A stretch of DNA of 64,000 bases, taken from Roseibium sediminis. Its GTDB lineage: Bacteria > Pseudomonadota > Alphaproteobacteria > Rhizobiales > Stappiaceae. Where the stretch lies: assembly GCF_008711325.1 (NCBI RefSeq), contig NZ_VXDB01000005.1, forward strand, positions 173,999-237,998, read 5' to 3'. The notes below the pieces were generated by a model, which saw only the letters and a list, made by a program, of their open reading frames with translations, searched no databases and was not told the origin of the DNA. A program made the translations under genes and the position numbers. Below, in pieces: positions 8,135 to 17,137 of this stretch. Each line of letters begins with the position of its first letter. Positions within the stretch are counted from its first letter, which is position 1.

Positions 8135-9744
8135 CCACAGGTGCCGATATCATTGCCGGAAAACTCCACGCTGCCGGTTGTCGTCATGCCTTTGGCATCC
8201 CGGGCGGTGAAGTATTGTCGCTCATGGACGGGCTGGATCGTGCCGGCTTGAAGTTTGTGCTGGTCAAGCATGAGAATGCAGGCGGCTTCATGGCTGAAGG
8301 CGGCTGGCATGCTGATGGTGCTCCGGGGGTCCTGCTCGCGACACTTGGGCCCGGCGTCGCCAATGCGGTGAATGTCATCGCCAACGCCTGGCAGGATCGG
8401 GTGCCGCTGATTTTCCTGACCGGTTGCGTGGATGCCGCAGAAGCGGAAACCTACACGCATCAGGTCTTCGATCACCAGCAATTGCTGCGGCCGATTGTGA
8501 AGGCGAGCTTTTCTGCCCGTCTCGGGGCGCTGGACGCGATGATGGACAAGGCCATCTCTGTGGCCCTGGAAGGGCAGCCCGGCCCGGTGCATATCGACGT
8601 GCCGATCAATGTCGCAGAAGGAGTGACCGTGGAACGTTGGCATGCGCGCCCGCGTTGGTCTCAGGCACCGCAGATGGTTCCTGATGGGCCGGATCTGGAC
8701 ACGGCCCTTGAACTCTTCAGAACTGCACAGCGACCCATTGCCATTGCCGGTGTCGATGCCGTCAATGAAGGGGCTGGCGATGCAATAAGAACCTTTTGCG
8801 AGCGTTTTGGCGTGCCGCTTGTGACGACCTACAAGGCCAAGGGGCTGGTGGACGAGCGAGCGGACCTTGCCCTTGGTGGTGCGGGCCTGTCACCGAAGGC
8901 GGATGAAATCCTGCTGCCTTTGATCCGTCAGAGCGATTGCGTCCTCCTTCTGGGGTATGACCCGATCGAAATGAGGATCAACTGGCGCGCGCCCTGGGAG
9001 GCGGATGCGCCGGTCATCGAGATTACCCCTGTCCTCAGAACTCATGGCATGCATGCGGTTCGTGCCACGCTGCGCAGTTCGGTGAAGGCGGCACTTGGCC
9101 AGCTTTCGGACGCCCGGGACGATACCTTGCAGGGTTGGGTCAATGGCGAACCGGCAGATGCCAGAAACAGGCTGGAGACCTTGTTCCAGCCGGAAGATGC
9201 GTGGGGTCCAGCCCGTGCATTTCATGTCCTCAGGGATGTCATGCCGAGAGAAACGGTCGTCACCGCAGACAGTGGCGCGCATCGTATCCTCGTCTCGCAG
9301 ATCTGGAAGTGTCCGAGCCCACGGACAATGCTGCAATCATCTGCCTTATGCACGATGGGCTGCGCACTCCCGCTCGCGATGGGACATCGGCTTGTTGAAG
9401 GCTCTGCTCCGGTGGTGGCCTTTGTCGGCGACGCGGGGCTGGAAATGTGTCTGGGGGAACTCTCGACACTGCGGGATCTGAAAATCCCGGTCATCATCTG
9501 CGTTATGGTGGATTCCAGTCTTTCGTTGATCGAACTGAAGCAGCGCAAGAGCCAGCTTGCCAATGTCGGCGTGGACTTTGAGGAAACAGACTTTCCGTCG
9601 GTGGCAAAGGCCTATGGCGGGCACGGCGTCTGGGTAGAGGATGAGCAGACCCTGCGCAAGGAAGCGGCAGACGCACTTGACCGGAAAAGCTTCACGCTTC
9701 TTGCCTGTCGAATAGAGCGTCGGGCCTATGACGGGAAATTCTGA
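8131..9744 (+). CDS. ThDP-binding protein, acetolactate-synthase-like
   Basis: This 537-aa protein has the three-domain plan of ThDP decarboxylase-type enzymes. The N-terminal Pyr domain carries the activating Glu (VKHENAGGFMAEG, about 45-57) and the ATLGPGVANAVN loop, a central domain follows, and a C-terminal PP domain is present. The cofactor motif reads GDAGLEM... then MVDSSLSLIELKQ, so the usual GDG..NN is GDA..DS. Aspartates still could hold the metal, and I recall the same variant in a subgroup of ALS-like proteins. The coupled CoA-transferase and downstream panC/panB are its context. The reaction is unknown; acetolactate formation feeding pantoate synthesis is one possibility. Confidence 0.75.
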   Translation: MTTGADIIAGKLHAAGCRHAFGIPGGEVLSLMDGLDRAGLKFVLVKHENAGGFMAEGGWHADGAPGVLLATLGPGVANAVNVIANAWQDRVPLIFLTGCVDAAEAETYTHQVFDHQQLLRPIVKASFSARLGALDAMMDKAISVALEGQPGPVHIDVPINVAEGVTVERWHARPRWSQAPQMVPDGPDLDTALELFRTAQRPIAIAGVDAVNEGAGDAIRTFCERFGVPLVTTYKAKGLVDERADLALGGAGLSPKADEILLPLIRQSDCVLLLGYDPIEMRINWRAPWEADAPVIEITPVLRTHGMHAVRATLRSSVKAALGQLSDARDDTLQGWVNGEPADARNRLETLFQPEDAWGPARAFHVLRDVMPRETVVTADSGAHRILVSQIWKCPSPRTMLQSSALCTMGCALPLAMGHRLVEGSAPVVAFVGDAGLEMCLGELSTLRDLKIPVIICVMVDSSLSLIELKQRKSQLANVGVDFEETDFPSVAKAYGGHGVWVEDEQTLRKEAADALDRKSFTLLACRIERRAYDGKF

Positions 9745-9862
9745 TCCGGGGAAGCGGTTTCAATAGAAGCATTTTCTTTTCCCGGGCCCAATTGCCGGAT
9801 TTGACACACTGGACCTTTCCGCCCTCGCTGGCATATGTTGCACCCGCGAAATAGACGGCGTT

Positions 9863-9880
9863 GCCCCGCCTTGCCGGGGC
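9863..9880 (+). promoter_or_regulatory. GC hairpin in the panC leader
   Basis: A six-base-pair stem GCCCCG / CGGGGC with a six-base loop lies 20 bases before the panC start. It has no T tract, so it is not a standard terminator; it may affect translation. Confidence 0.3.
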
Positions 9881-9899
9881 TCCAGGGGTGGAACGAGAA

Positions 9900-10748
9900 A
9901 TGCTGGTTTGTCCGACACGGGAGGAAATACGGGCGCTGACCGCCGGATATCGGCGTGCACGGCGTTCGGTAGGTCTGGTCCCGACTATGGGGTATCTGCA
10001 CGAAGGCCATCTGGCCCTCGTGCGGGAAGCGCAAAAGTGGGTCGACAAGGTAATTGTTTCGATCTTTGTCAATCCGACCCAGTTTGGTCCCAATGAGGAT
10101 CTCTCCACCTATCCAAGGGATGCCGAACGCGATCTGAAGCTCCTGAAGGCGGAAGGCGTGGACGGGGTGTTTCTTCCCTCTGCCGAAGAAATGTACGGCT
10201 CGCGCGGCGGGGCATTCGTCGAAGTGCCGGAATTGTCCGGCATCTTGCAGGGCGCATTGCGGCCCGGACACTTTCGCGGCGTGGCAACGGTCGTGACCAA
10301 GCTCTTCAACATCGTTCAGCCGGATGTCGCCGTCTTCGGTGAGAAGGACTATCAGCAGCTCACGCTGATCCGTCAGATGGTGCGGGATCTCGACATGCCG
10401 GTCGAGATCATCGGGCATCCCACCGTACGCGAAGCCGACGGGCTGGCCATGTCATCGAGAAACGTGCGGTTGAGCGACGATCATCGCCGTCAGGCGGTGG
10501 CGCTTTCCCGATCTCTGGATCGCGCTGAAGAGGCTGCGCGGACGGAAAGGAACGTGACGTCGCTTGATGCCCTCATCCGGCAGGAACTGGCAGCCGCCGC
10601 CGTTGGCAAGGTTGAAAGCGTCGACATTCGCGACGCTTCCACTCTTGAGCCGCTGGGCGACACGTTGTCCGGGCCTGCGGTTGTTCTTCTGGCGGTGCGC
10701 TTTGGCACTGTCCTGCTGATCGATCAGCGCGTCATCGGCAAGATTTGA
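9900..10748 (+). CDS. panC: Pantothenate synthetase
   Basis: This 282-aa enzyme joins pantoate and beta-alanine using ATP, the last step of vitamin B5 synthesis in the cytoplasm. It has the nucleotidyltransferase HIGH-type motif [12 protein letters not shown] (about 27-38), [14 protein letters not shown], the pantoate/ATP-binding GEKDYQQL segment, and the KMSKS equivalent MSSRN. I set the start at ATG 9900, since the only upstream in-frame start is a TTG within a hairpin. It is followed 31 bases later by panB, a common pair. Confidence 0.95.
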   Translation: MLVCPTREEIRALTAGYRRARRSVGLVPTMGYLHEGHLALVREAQKWVDKVIVSIFVNPTQFGPNEDLSTYPRDAERDLKLLKAEGVDGVFLPSAEEMYGSRGGAFVEVPELSGILQGALRPGHFRGVATVVTKLFNIVQPDVAVFGEKDYQQLTLIRQMVRDLDMPVEIIGHPTVREADGLAMSSRNVRLSDDHRRQAVALSRSLDRAEEAARTERNVTSLDALIRQELAAAAVGKVESVDIRDASTLEPLGDTLSGPAVVLLAVRFGTVLLIDQRVIGKI

Positions 10749-10779
10749 ATGTTCACGGATTGATAGAGGGGACACCTTC

Positions 10780-11589
10780 ATGAGCACCCAGAAACCAGTG
10801 CGCCGGATCACGGTCCCGCAGATCCGAAACCGCAAGGGGCAGGAGCCGATCGTTTCCCTGACATCTTACCATGCGCACACGGCAGCAATCGTCGACAACT
10901 ATGCCGACTTCATTCTTGTTGGTGACAGTCTGGGCATGGTCATGCACGGTATGGAGTCAACCGTCGGTGTTCCTCTCGATCTGATGATCATGCATGGCAA
11001 GGCCGTGGTCCGGGGCACGAAACGGGCGCTTGTCGTGGTGGACATGCCCTTTGGCACCTACGAGGAAAGCCCGGGGGTTGCCTTCCGCAATGCCGCTCGC
11101 ATCATGAAGGAAACCCAGTGCGGAGCCGTCAAACTCGAGGGCGGCAAGCGCATGGCCGAAACCATCCGTTTCCTGACCGAGCGCGGTGTGCCTGTCATGG
11201 CACATATCGGCCTGACGCCGCAGTCAAGTCACGTCATGGGTGGGTTCAAGACGCAGGGCCGCGATGAGGAAAGCTGGCCCGAGCATGAGGAAGATGCACG
11301 TGCTGTTTCACAAGCCGGCGCCTTTGCGCTCGTTCTGGAAGGCATGGTCGAACCGCTTGCGGCCCGGATCACCAAGCAGGTCGACATCCCGACGATCGGG
11401 ATTGGCGCGTCTGCCGAATGTGACGGCCAGATCCTTGTGCTGGAGGACATGCTTGGCCTCAACCCCACCCCGCCGAAGTTCGTGAAGGTCTACGGCAATC
11501 TGGGTGGCCAGATCGAGGCGGCCGTGAAGGCTTACGCAGAGGACGTCAAGACGCGAGAGTTTCCGACCGAGAAGGAAGTGTATCGCTGA
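10780..11589 (+). CDS. panB: 3-methyl-2-oxobutanoate hydroxymethyltransferase
   Basis: This 269-aa enzyme adds a hydroxymethyl group from methylene-tetrahydrofolate to ketoisovalerate, making ketopantoate for CoA synthesis. Family motifs include [13 protein letters not shown], the metal-binding VGDSLGMV (about 48-55), [16 protein letters not shown], and HIGLTPQ before the conserved glycine-rich region and [16 protein letters not shown]. The length is standard. It lies directly behind panC. PanE (ketopantoate reductase) and panD are not in the window. Confidence 0.95.
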   Translation: MSTQKPVRRITVPQIRNRKGQEPIVSLTSYHAHTAAIVDNYADFILVGDSLGMVMHGMESTVGVPLDLMIMHGKAVVRGTKRALVVVDMPFGTYEESPGVAFRNAARIMKETQCGAVKLEGGKRMAETIRFLTERGVPVMAHIGLTPQSSHVMGGFKTQGRDEESWPEHEEDARAVSQAGAFALVLEGMVEPLAARITKQVDIPTIGIGASAECDGQILVLEDMLGLNPTPPKFVKVYGNLGGQIEAAVKAYAEDVKTREFPTEKEVYR

Positions 11590-11650
11590 GAAGGTTTGCG
11601 GTGCCGGTAGCGCAAGATAAGTAAAACAACTTAAAGGATTTTGAGATAGT

Positions 11651-11677
11651 CAATTTGCAGTCAGTGATTGCAAATTG
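11651..11677 (+). promoter_or_regulatory. Perfect inverted repeat abutting the BLUF gene ribosome site
   Basis: CAATTTGCA (11651-11659) and TGCAAATTG (11669-11677) are exact inverted repeats with a nine-base spacer. The right arm ends on the first G of the GGAGG ribosome site (11677-11681), nine bases before the ATG. It could be an operator or an RNA hairpin that controls translation. Confidence 0.55.
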
Positions 11678-11685
11678 GAGGTCTC

Positions 11686-12183
11686 ATGTACCTGATGCGC
11701 TTGACCTACTACAGCAGCCCGTCGATTACCATGGAGCATGGTGGCCGCACGAATGCCCTGAAAGATATTCTTGCTGCAAGTCGCCGCAACAATGCTGACA
11801 GTGGTATCACCGGAACCTTGTTTTTCAACGATGAGTATTTTGCTCAGGTCATCGAAGGAGATCGTGAGCAGGTGAGCGACTCCTTCATCAGAATTTCCAG
11901 AGACGAACGCCACAGGAACATCATTGTCCTGCGGGCGCAGTCCATCCATGAACGCTTGTTCAACGGCTGGGAAATGGGCTTCGCCAGCATCACAGAGAAT
12001 ACCGAGATGCTGTATCGAAAATACAGTTCTTATTCCGAGTTCAAGCCATCCCGGATGACAGCAGACGGTCTTGAGGCCCTGCTTGTCGAGATGGTCCATC
12101 ACACATCGGTCGCTCGGAAGCAGACAGCGGATCAGGCCGGGTCCCGCGACATTTCCAAAGTGAGAAAGGTCAAGAGCCTTTAA
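11686..12183 (+). CDS. BLUF-domain blue-light photoreceptor
   Basis: This 165-aa protein is a short BLUF sensor that binds FAD and responds to blue light. Residues 4-95 carry the BLUF pattern: the key Tyr in RLTYYSS, the Asn in SRRNNADSGITGTLFF, and the Gln in YFAQVIEGDREQV, the hydrogen-bonding trio around the flavin. The Trp of NGWEMGF is also present. The remaining 70 residues are helical, with no GGDEF, EAL or cyclase domain, so it must signal by protein contact. It starts at ATG 11686 with GGAGG. No obvious partner gene is adjacent; the next gene is an orphan binding protein. Confidence 0.88.
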   Translation: MYLMRLTYYSSPSITMEHGGRTNALKDILAASRRNNADSGITGTLFFNDEYFAQVIEGDREQVSDSFIRISRDERHRNIIVLRAQSIHERLFNGWEMGFASITENTEMLYRKYSSYSEFKPSRMTADGLEALLVEMVHHTSVARKQTADQAGSRDISKVRKVKSL

Positions 12184-12441
12184 TACCAGCCTCAAAAGAT
12201 AAGAACCTGTCTGGCCGTGTCTGGGGGCTGTTCGGAAAGGAGCAGGGTGCCGGTCAATTTGATGTCGTGTGAGGGCTGTCTTGCCGCTGCAATAGCTGTG
12301 CACTGCGGTCCATTCCTGTTGCCTCCTGTCAGATCTGCAAATTGACCAAGGGTCCTTTTGTCGAAATAGTCGAACGCGGTCTGGTGCCCATCGCGATGGT
12401 GGCGCCCGTGCCGATGGGACAGACAAGCAGGGCGTTTGGGA
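12184..12441. other. Intergenic region before orphan binding protein
   Basis: This 258-bp spacer separates the BLUF gene from the binding-protein gene. I see no convincing ORF, terminator or palindrome. The start region of the downstream gene lacks a strong ribosome site. Confidence 0.3.
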
Positions 12442-13881
12442 ATGCTGGAGCGGGAAACCGACACGATTTCGGCCTTCTTGGCAGGACGAATGGACCGACG
12501 GGAACTTCTCTCGCGTCTCGGGGCATTCGGTTTGACGGCAACCTCGGCCGGGGTGTTGTTCAACCGGCTGGCCTCACAGGCCCAGGCTGCCGATTTTGAC
12601 TGGAAACGCCATCAGGGTAAAAGCATCAAGCTGCTCTTGAACAAGCACCCGTATACAGACGCGATGATCGCGAATCTGGAGAATTTCCGGAACCTCACCG
12701 GCATCCACGTATCCTATGACATCTTCTCCGAGAACGTCTATTTCGAGGAGCTGACCGCGGCGCTGTCTCTCCATTCCAACGAGTATGACGCGTTCATGAC
12801 CGGGGCCTACATGACATGGACCTACGGCCCGGCAGGTTGGGTGAAGGACCACAATGAATGGCTTGAGGACCCGACAAAGACGAACCCGCACTTCAATTGG
12901 GAAGACATGCTTCCGGGTGTGCGAAGGTCCTGTGCCTGGAACGGAGTGCCGGGGGCTCCGCTCGGGTCCGAGGATGCAAAACAATGGTGCATTCCCTGGG
13001 GCTATGAGCAAAACAACCTGACATACAACGCGGAGATGTTCGAACGTGTCGGCGTCCAGCCACCGACAAATCTAGATGAAATGATCGACGCAGCAGCAGC
13101 CGTTCAGGCCGGCAACGAAGGGGTCTACGGTATCGGCGTGCGCGGCACCCGCTCTTGGGCAACGATCCACCCCGGCTTTCTGTCTGCCTATGCAAATTTC
13201 GGCGAGAAGGATCTTGAGCTTGTCGATGGCAAGCTGAGTGCGGCCATGAATACGGATGAATCCCGCGCCTTCCATCATAAGTGGGTGGAAATGATCCGCC
13301 AGAGCGGTGCACCGGACTGGTCGTCGCAGACCTGGTACAAGGTGGGGGCCGATCTTGGCGCCGGGCGATCTGCGATGATCTACGATGCGGACATTCTCGG
13401 CTACTTCGCAAATGGCAGTGACAATGCCATGGCCGGTGAGTTGAGATATGCGCCATTTGCCGCGAACCCGGCAGCCTCTGCGCCGACGCCCAACATCTGG
13501 ATTTGGTCACTGGCCATGTCAGCCTTCTCGCGCGATCCCGATGCAACGTGGTATTTCATGCAATGGGCCACCGGTTTCGAACACAGTCTCTTTGGTGCCA
13601 GCAAGAAGGATTTCGTCAATCCCGTCCGCCAGTCGGTCTGGGACAGCGATCTCTTCCGCGAAAAGCTGAGGCACAATTATCCGGGCTATGCAGAAATGCA
13701 TGACGTGTCAGCACCCGGGGCCAGCATCAAGTTCACGCCGCAGCCGTTGTTCTTCGACCTGACCACGGAATGGGCTGCGACCCTGCAACGGATGGTGGCA
13801 GGCAAGGTGCCTGTCGACGAGGGGCTGGACGAACTGGCCGAGAGCATGAACACGCAATTGGCTGCAGCTGGCCTCAGGTAG
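12442..13881 (+). CDS. Orphan ABC solute-binding protein, Tat-type leader
   Basis: This 479-aa family 1 sugar-binding protein has a long N-region and a twin-arginine-like leader (DRRELLSRLGAFGLT..., cleavage near QAQAAD, about residue 49), suggesting export in folded form. The mature part has typical features such as HPYTDAMIANLENFRNLTG, IPWGYEQNNLTYNAEMFE and NIWIWSLAMSAFS. No permease or ATPase gene is adjacent: it is followed by a sterol-desaturase-like gene. It could serve the smoFGK permeases 5 kb away or a distant transporter (inference). ATG 12442 is used; a TTG two codons upstream is possible. Confidence 0.75.
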   Translation: MLERETDTISAFLAGRMDRRELLSRLGAFGLTATSAGVLFNRLASQAQAADFDWKRHQGKSIKLLLNKHPYTDAMIANLENFRNLTGIHVSYDIFSENVYFEELTAALSLHSNEYDAFMTGAYMTWTYGPAGWVKDHNEWLEDPTKTNPHFNWEDMLPGVRRSCAWNGVPGAPLGSEDAKQWCIPWGYEQNNLTYNAEMFERVGVQPPTNLDEMIDAAAAVQAGNEGVYGIGVRGTRSWATIHPGFLSAYANFGEKDLELVDGKLSAAMNTDESRAFHHKWVEMIRQSGAPDWSSQTWYKVGADLGAGRSAMIYDADILGYFANGSDNAMAGELRYAPFAANPAASAPTPNIWIWSLAMSAFSRDPDATWYFMQWATGFEHSLFGASKKDFVNPVRQSVWDSDLFREKLRHNYPGYAEMHDVSAPGASIKFTPQPLFFDLTTEWAATLQRMVAGKVPVDEGLDELAESMNTQLAAAGLR

Positions 13882-13901
13882 ACACCTGCCTATTGGTGTC
13901 T
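13880..13901 (+). other. Stem-loop after the orphan binding-protein gene
   Basis: AGACACC (13880-13886) and GGTGTCT (13895-13901) can pair around an eight-base loop directly at the stop codon. No T tract follows, so it may stabilise the 3' end or be a weak terminator. Confidence 0.35.
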
Positions 13902-14016
13902 CGCAAAGAGCAGTGACTGGCGCCCCTGACGATCTGTGATTTGACTTGAACGGTCAGTTTCACCACATCCTTTGGCATGAGACCTTCCGCGAGATGCGGA
14001 TGCGAGGAAAGAACGC

Positions 14017-14859
14017 ATGCCGGCCAGTGATCTGTTGTTGTCGAACGAGCCCGCGATAAGGCTGGGCATTTTTCTGGGTGTACTGGTGGCGATGGCCATC
14101 TGGGAAGTGGCCGCTCCTCGCCGCCGGATCGAGATCCCTCGTGTCGTCCGCTGGACAAACAATCTGGGTGTCGTGGTCGTCGACACCATCCTTGTTCGGC
14201 TTGTTTATCCGATTGCTGCTGTCGGACTTGCCCTTTGGGCACAGGCCGAGGGGTGGGGGCTGTTCAATCTTGTCGATCTGCCAACTTGGCTCGAAGTTTT
14301 GCTGGCCATCATCCTCTTTGACCTGATCATCTATTTTCAGCATGTGGTCTTCCACCACGTTCCGTTCCTGTGGCGTCTGCACCGGATGCATCATGCCGAT
14401 ACCGGAATTGACGTGACCACCGGTTTGCGCTTCCACCCGTTGGAAATCCTCATCTCTATGGCGTTGAAATTCGCCGTCGTGCTCCTGCTCGGCCCTGCGG
14501 CCATAGCCGTCTTGATCTTTGAAGTTCTCCTGAACGCGACAGCCATGTTCAATCACTCGAACGTGCGCATTCCGGGACCAGTGGACAAGCTGTTGCGGCT
14601 GATCGTGGTGACGCCGGACATGCACCGCGTCCATCATTCCATCGACCGAAAGGAAACCGACAGCAACTACGGGTTCAATCTGCCCTGGTGGGATCGCCTC
14701 TTTGGCACCTACACAGCCCAGCCCGCAAAAGGGCATGACGGCATGACGATCGGGTTCGTCCGGTTTCGCAGCCGCAGGGATCACTGGCTGGATCGCATGT
14801 TGATCCAACCCTTTCTCGGGCCCGCGAATGGACCGGGTCCGAAAGAGGATGGCAACTGA
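14017..14859 (+). CDS. Sterol desaturase / fatty acid hydroxylase family protein
   Basis: This 280-aa membrane protein has at least four transmembrane segments and the full eight-histidine di-iron signature: HVVFHH (about 108-113), HRMHH (about 121-125), NHSN (about 182) and HRVHHS (about 204-209), with RFHP between them. Members oxidise lipid chains, for example sterol C-5 desaturase, carotenoid hydroxylases and alkylglycerol monooxygenase. The substrate is not deducible. It has a GAGGAAAG ribosome site and stands alone, converging with mtlK. Confidence 0.85.
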   Translation: MPASDLLLSNEPAIRLGIFLGVLVAMAIWEVAAPRRRIEIPRVVRWTNNLGVVVVDTILVRLVYPIAAVGLALWAQAEGWGLFNLVDLPTWLEVLLAIILFDLIIYFQHVVFHHVPFLWRLHRMHHADTGIDVTTGLRFHPLEILISMALKFAVVLLLGPAAIAVLIFEVLLNATAMFNHSNVRIPGPVDKLLRLIVVTPDMHRVHHSIDRKETDSNYGFNLPWWDRLFGTYTAQPAKGHDGMTIGFVRFRSRRDHWLDRMLIQPFLGPANGPGPKEDGN

Positions 14860-14867
14860 AGAACAGG

Positions 14868-16364
14868 TCAGTCGGCGGCCAGATAGGCCTCTGCCGCCGA
14901 GACACAGCCGTGTTGCCAGATGTGTGACAGCCAGCCTTCAAAGGCGTCTGCAAATCGGTTGTTCGACGCCAGATCCGCATAAATGTGTGTTTGCTCCAGC
15001 CAGACGCGCGGCTGTCCGCGTGCCGCCTTCGCCGCTTTTTGCAGCTGGACCCAGTTCGGATCATTGGCCTCGATCAGGCTGCCGTCTTCGCGTGTGCCGT
15101 CGCACATGCGTGCCCAGAAGGCTTCCGCCAGAGCAAGGCCGGAAATTGACGATCCCTTGTCCAGCCCTTCACGCACGACAGGAAGCAGAAAGCCCGGATG
15201 CCGCGAGGAGCCATCAAAGGCAACCCGGCGCGTTGTGTCCTTGATCTTCGGATTGGCAAATCGGTTGATGATCAGCTCGAGATAGTCTTCGGGCGACTTC
15301 TCGGGAACCGGCGTGACGTGTGGCAGGATCTCGTTTCGTTCAACCTTCTCGAAGAAACCTCGAACATGCGGATGGCGCATGCAGCCGGCGATGGTTTCCA
15401 CGCTCAGGATCTCGCCGATATTGGCAAGCAGCTGGTGACCACCGTTCAAGGTGCGGATCTTCATGCTCTCATAGGCATGCACATCCTGCGTCAGCGTTAC
15501 GCCTACCTCTTCAAGAGGAGGACGACCGGCACAGAAGCGGTCTTCAATCACCCACTGGCGGAAATTCTCGTGGGTGACGGGGGCTGCATCATTGATGCCG
15601 AAAGAGCGGACAAGGTCCAGTTCCAGAGCGCCGGTTGCCGGAACGATGCAGTCCACCATCGAATTTGGAAACGTTACGTTTTGTTCAATCCAGACGGCGA
15701 GGTCCGTATCGAGTAGCCGGGCCAGTCCGACAACGGTTTGACGGAATATGTCGCCATTATTCTGCAGGTTGTCGCAGCTCAGGCAGGTAAACGGACCATG
15801 TCCCGCTTTCCGGCGGGCTCCGCAGGCAGCAACAATGGCCCCGAAGACGGTCATGGGGGCTTCGGGGACAGCCACATCATGCAAAAGATCTGGATGCGCG
15901 CCATCAAAGGCCCCATTTGCATCCCGGTAATATCCGCCTTCCGTAACGGTCATCGAAACGATGCGGATCGCAGGATCCGACATGGCGTTGATCAACTGAC
16001 CATTGCCGGAGGTGACTGGCAGGAAATTGACCATTGATCCGATGATTTCGGCTGACGAGCCTGTCGGATCGAGTTCGATGAGCGTGGTCAGGCAATCCTG
16101 GGCGAGAAGTCGCTCGCGCATGTCCGCATCACCGGCGCGCACGCCCGCTCCGACAATCGCCCAGTCATGGGCGCGCCCGGCTTGCATCAATCGGTGCAGA
16201 TACCAGGCCTGATGGGCGCGGTGAAAATTGCCGAGGCCCACATGGATGATACCCGGATTAAGCGCCTTCCGGTCATAGTTTGGACGCTTGATGTCTGCCG
16301 GTAGGTCCGACAGTGAAGCAAGGCCAAGTCTCAATGGATGTGTGTCGCGGGCCAGGTTCGTCAT
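14868..16364 (-). CDS. mtlK: Mannitol 2-dehydrogenase
   Basis: This 498-aa long-chain polyol dehydrogenase oxidises mannitol to fructose with NAD. GIIHVGLGNFHRAHQA is the N-terminal nucleotide-binding signature, TVTEGGYY is conserved, and KIRTLNGGH carries the catalytic Lys, Asn (+5) and His (+8) as in the Pseudomonas enzyme. The length matches the family. It is the last gene of the polyol operon, and its ATG overlaps the smoS stop by one base (TGATG); an alternative ATG lies four codons upstream. Gene order smoS-mtlK equals that of Rhodobacter sphaeroides. Confidence 0.9.
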   Translation of the reverse strand: MTNLARDTHPLRLGLASLSDLPADIKRPNYDRKALNPGIIHVGLGNFHRAHQAWYLHRLMQAGRAHDWAIVGAGVRAGDADMRERLLAQDCLTTLIELDPTGSSAEIIGSMVNFLPVTSGNGQLINAMSDPAIRIVSMTVTEGGYYRDANGAFDGAHPDLLHDVAVPEAPMTVFGAIVAACGARRKAGHGPFTCLSCDNLQNNGDIFRQTVVGLARLLDTDLAVWIEQNVTFPNSMVDCIVPATGALELDLVRSFGINDAAPVTHENFRQWVIEDRFCAGRPPLEEVGVTLTQDVHAYESMKIRTLNGGHQLLANIGEILSVETIAGCMRHPHVRGFFEKVERNEILPHVTPVPEKSPEDYLELIINRFANPKIKDTTRRVAFDGSSRHPGFLLPVVREGLDKGSSISGLALAEAFWARMCDGTREDGSLIEANDPNWVQLQKAAKAARGQPRVWLEQTHIYADLASNNRFADAFEGWLSHIWQHGCVSAAEAYLAAD

Positions 16365-17137
16365 CAGCTCATCCATTGTCCGCCATCGACATTGTAACAC
16401 TGGGCAAGGATGTAGTCGGCATCATCGCCTGCCAGAAATACAGCCATGCCGGTCAGGTCTTCTGCTCGCCCCATTCGGCCAAAGGGAACGCTTTCGCCAA
16501 CCTCACGTTTCTTTTGTCCGGGAGCCTTGTTCTCGTATTTGGCAAAGAATGCATCGACGCCGTCCCAGTGCTCGCCATCAACAACCCCCGGAGCGATCGC
16601 GTTCACGTTGATCCCGTGTTCGATGAGGTTGAGAGCGGCAGACTGGGTGAGGCTGATAACGGCGGCCTTGGTCGCGCAATAAACGGCTACAAGCGGTTCG
16701 CCGCGGCGACCGGCCTGACTGGCCATGTTGATGATACGCCCGCGCACGCCCTTGTCGATCATGTGCCGAGCAACAGCCTGCATGGTGAAAAGTGTGCCGG
16801 ATACATTGATGTCAAAGACCTGCTGATAATCATCTCGCGAGATCTCGACAAGCGGAGCTGCGGTAAACAGAGCTGCATTGTTGATCAGGATGTCGATTTG
16901 CCCGAAAGCTTCTGCTGTTGCGGCAATCGCGGCATCAATGCTGGCTTGTTTCGTGACGTCCATTTCCACGGCAATGGCACTTGCACCGATTTCGGCCGCT
17001 GCTTCCTGTGCCCGCGCGATATTGATATCCGCGATGGCGACCCGTGCCCCTTCCGCGACATAGGCTTTTGCAAAGGCCAGACCGATGCCGCGTGCAGCGC
17101 CGGTAATCAGGGCATTCTTTCCGGAAAGACGTGTCAT
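16364..17137 (-). CDS. smoS: Sorbitol dehydrogenase (SDR)
   Basis: This 257-aa short-chain dehydrogenase closely resembles Rhodobacter SmoS, which oxidises sorbitol to fructose and galactitol to tagatose. It shows TGAARGIG (cofactor, about 12-19), ADINIARA with Asp after beta-2 for NAD preference, NNAALF, the catalytic Ser in NMASQAG, YCATK, and the family-specific stretch [19 protein letters not shown] plus the C-terminal NVDGGQWMS. It overlaps smoK by four bases (ATGA) and mtlK by one, so the three are co-translated. Confidence 0.92.
   Translation of the reverse strand: MTRLSGKNALITGAARGIGLAFAKAYVAEGARVAIADINIARAQEAAAEIGASAIAVEMDVTKQASIDAAIAATAEAFGQIDILINNAALFTAAPLVEISRDDYQQVFDINVSGTLFTMQAVARHMIDKGVRGRIINMASQAGRRGEPLVAVYCATKAAVISLTQSAALNLIEHGINVNAIAPGVVDGEHWDGVDAFFAKYENKAPGQKKREVGESVPFGRMGRAEDLTGMAVFLAGDDADYILAQCYNVDGGQWMS

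Noticed and set aside
6857..9744. Oxalate degradation pair frc-oxc
   Set aside because: The ThDP enzyme lacks the oxalyl-CoA decarboxylase-type sequence I recall and looks ALS-like, so only general family names are given.
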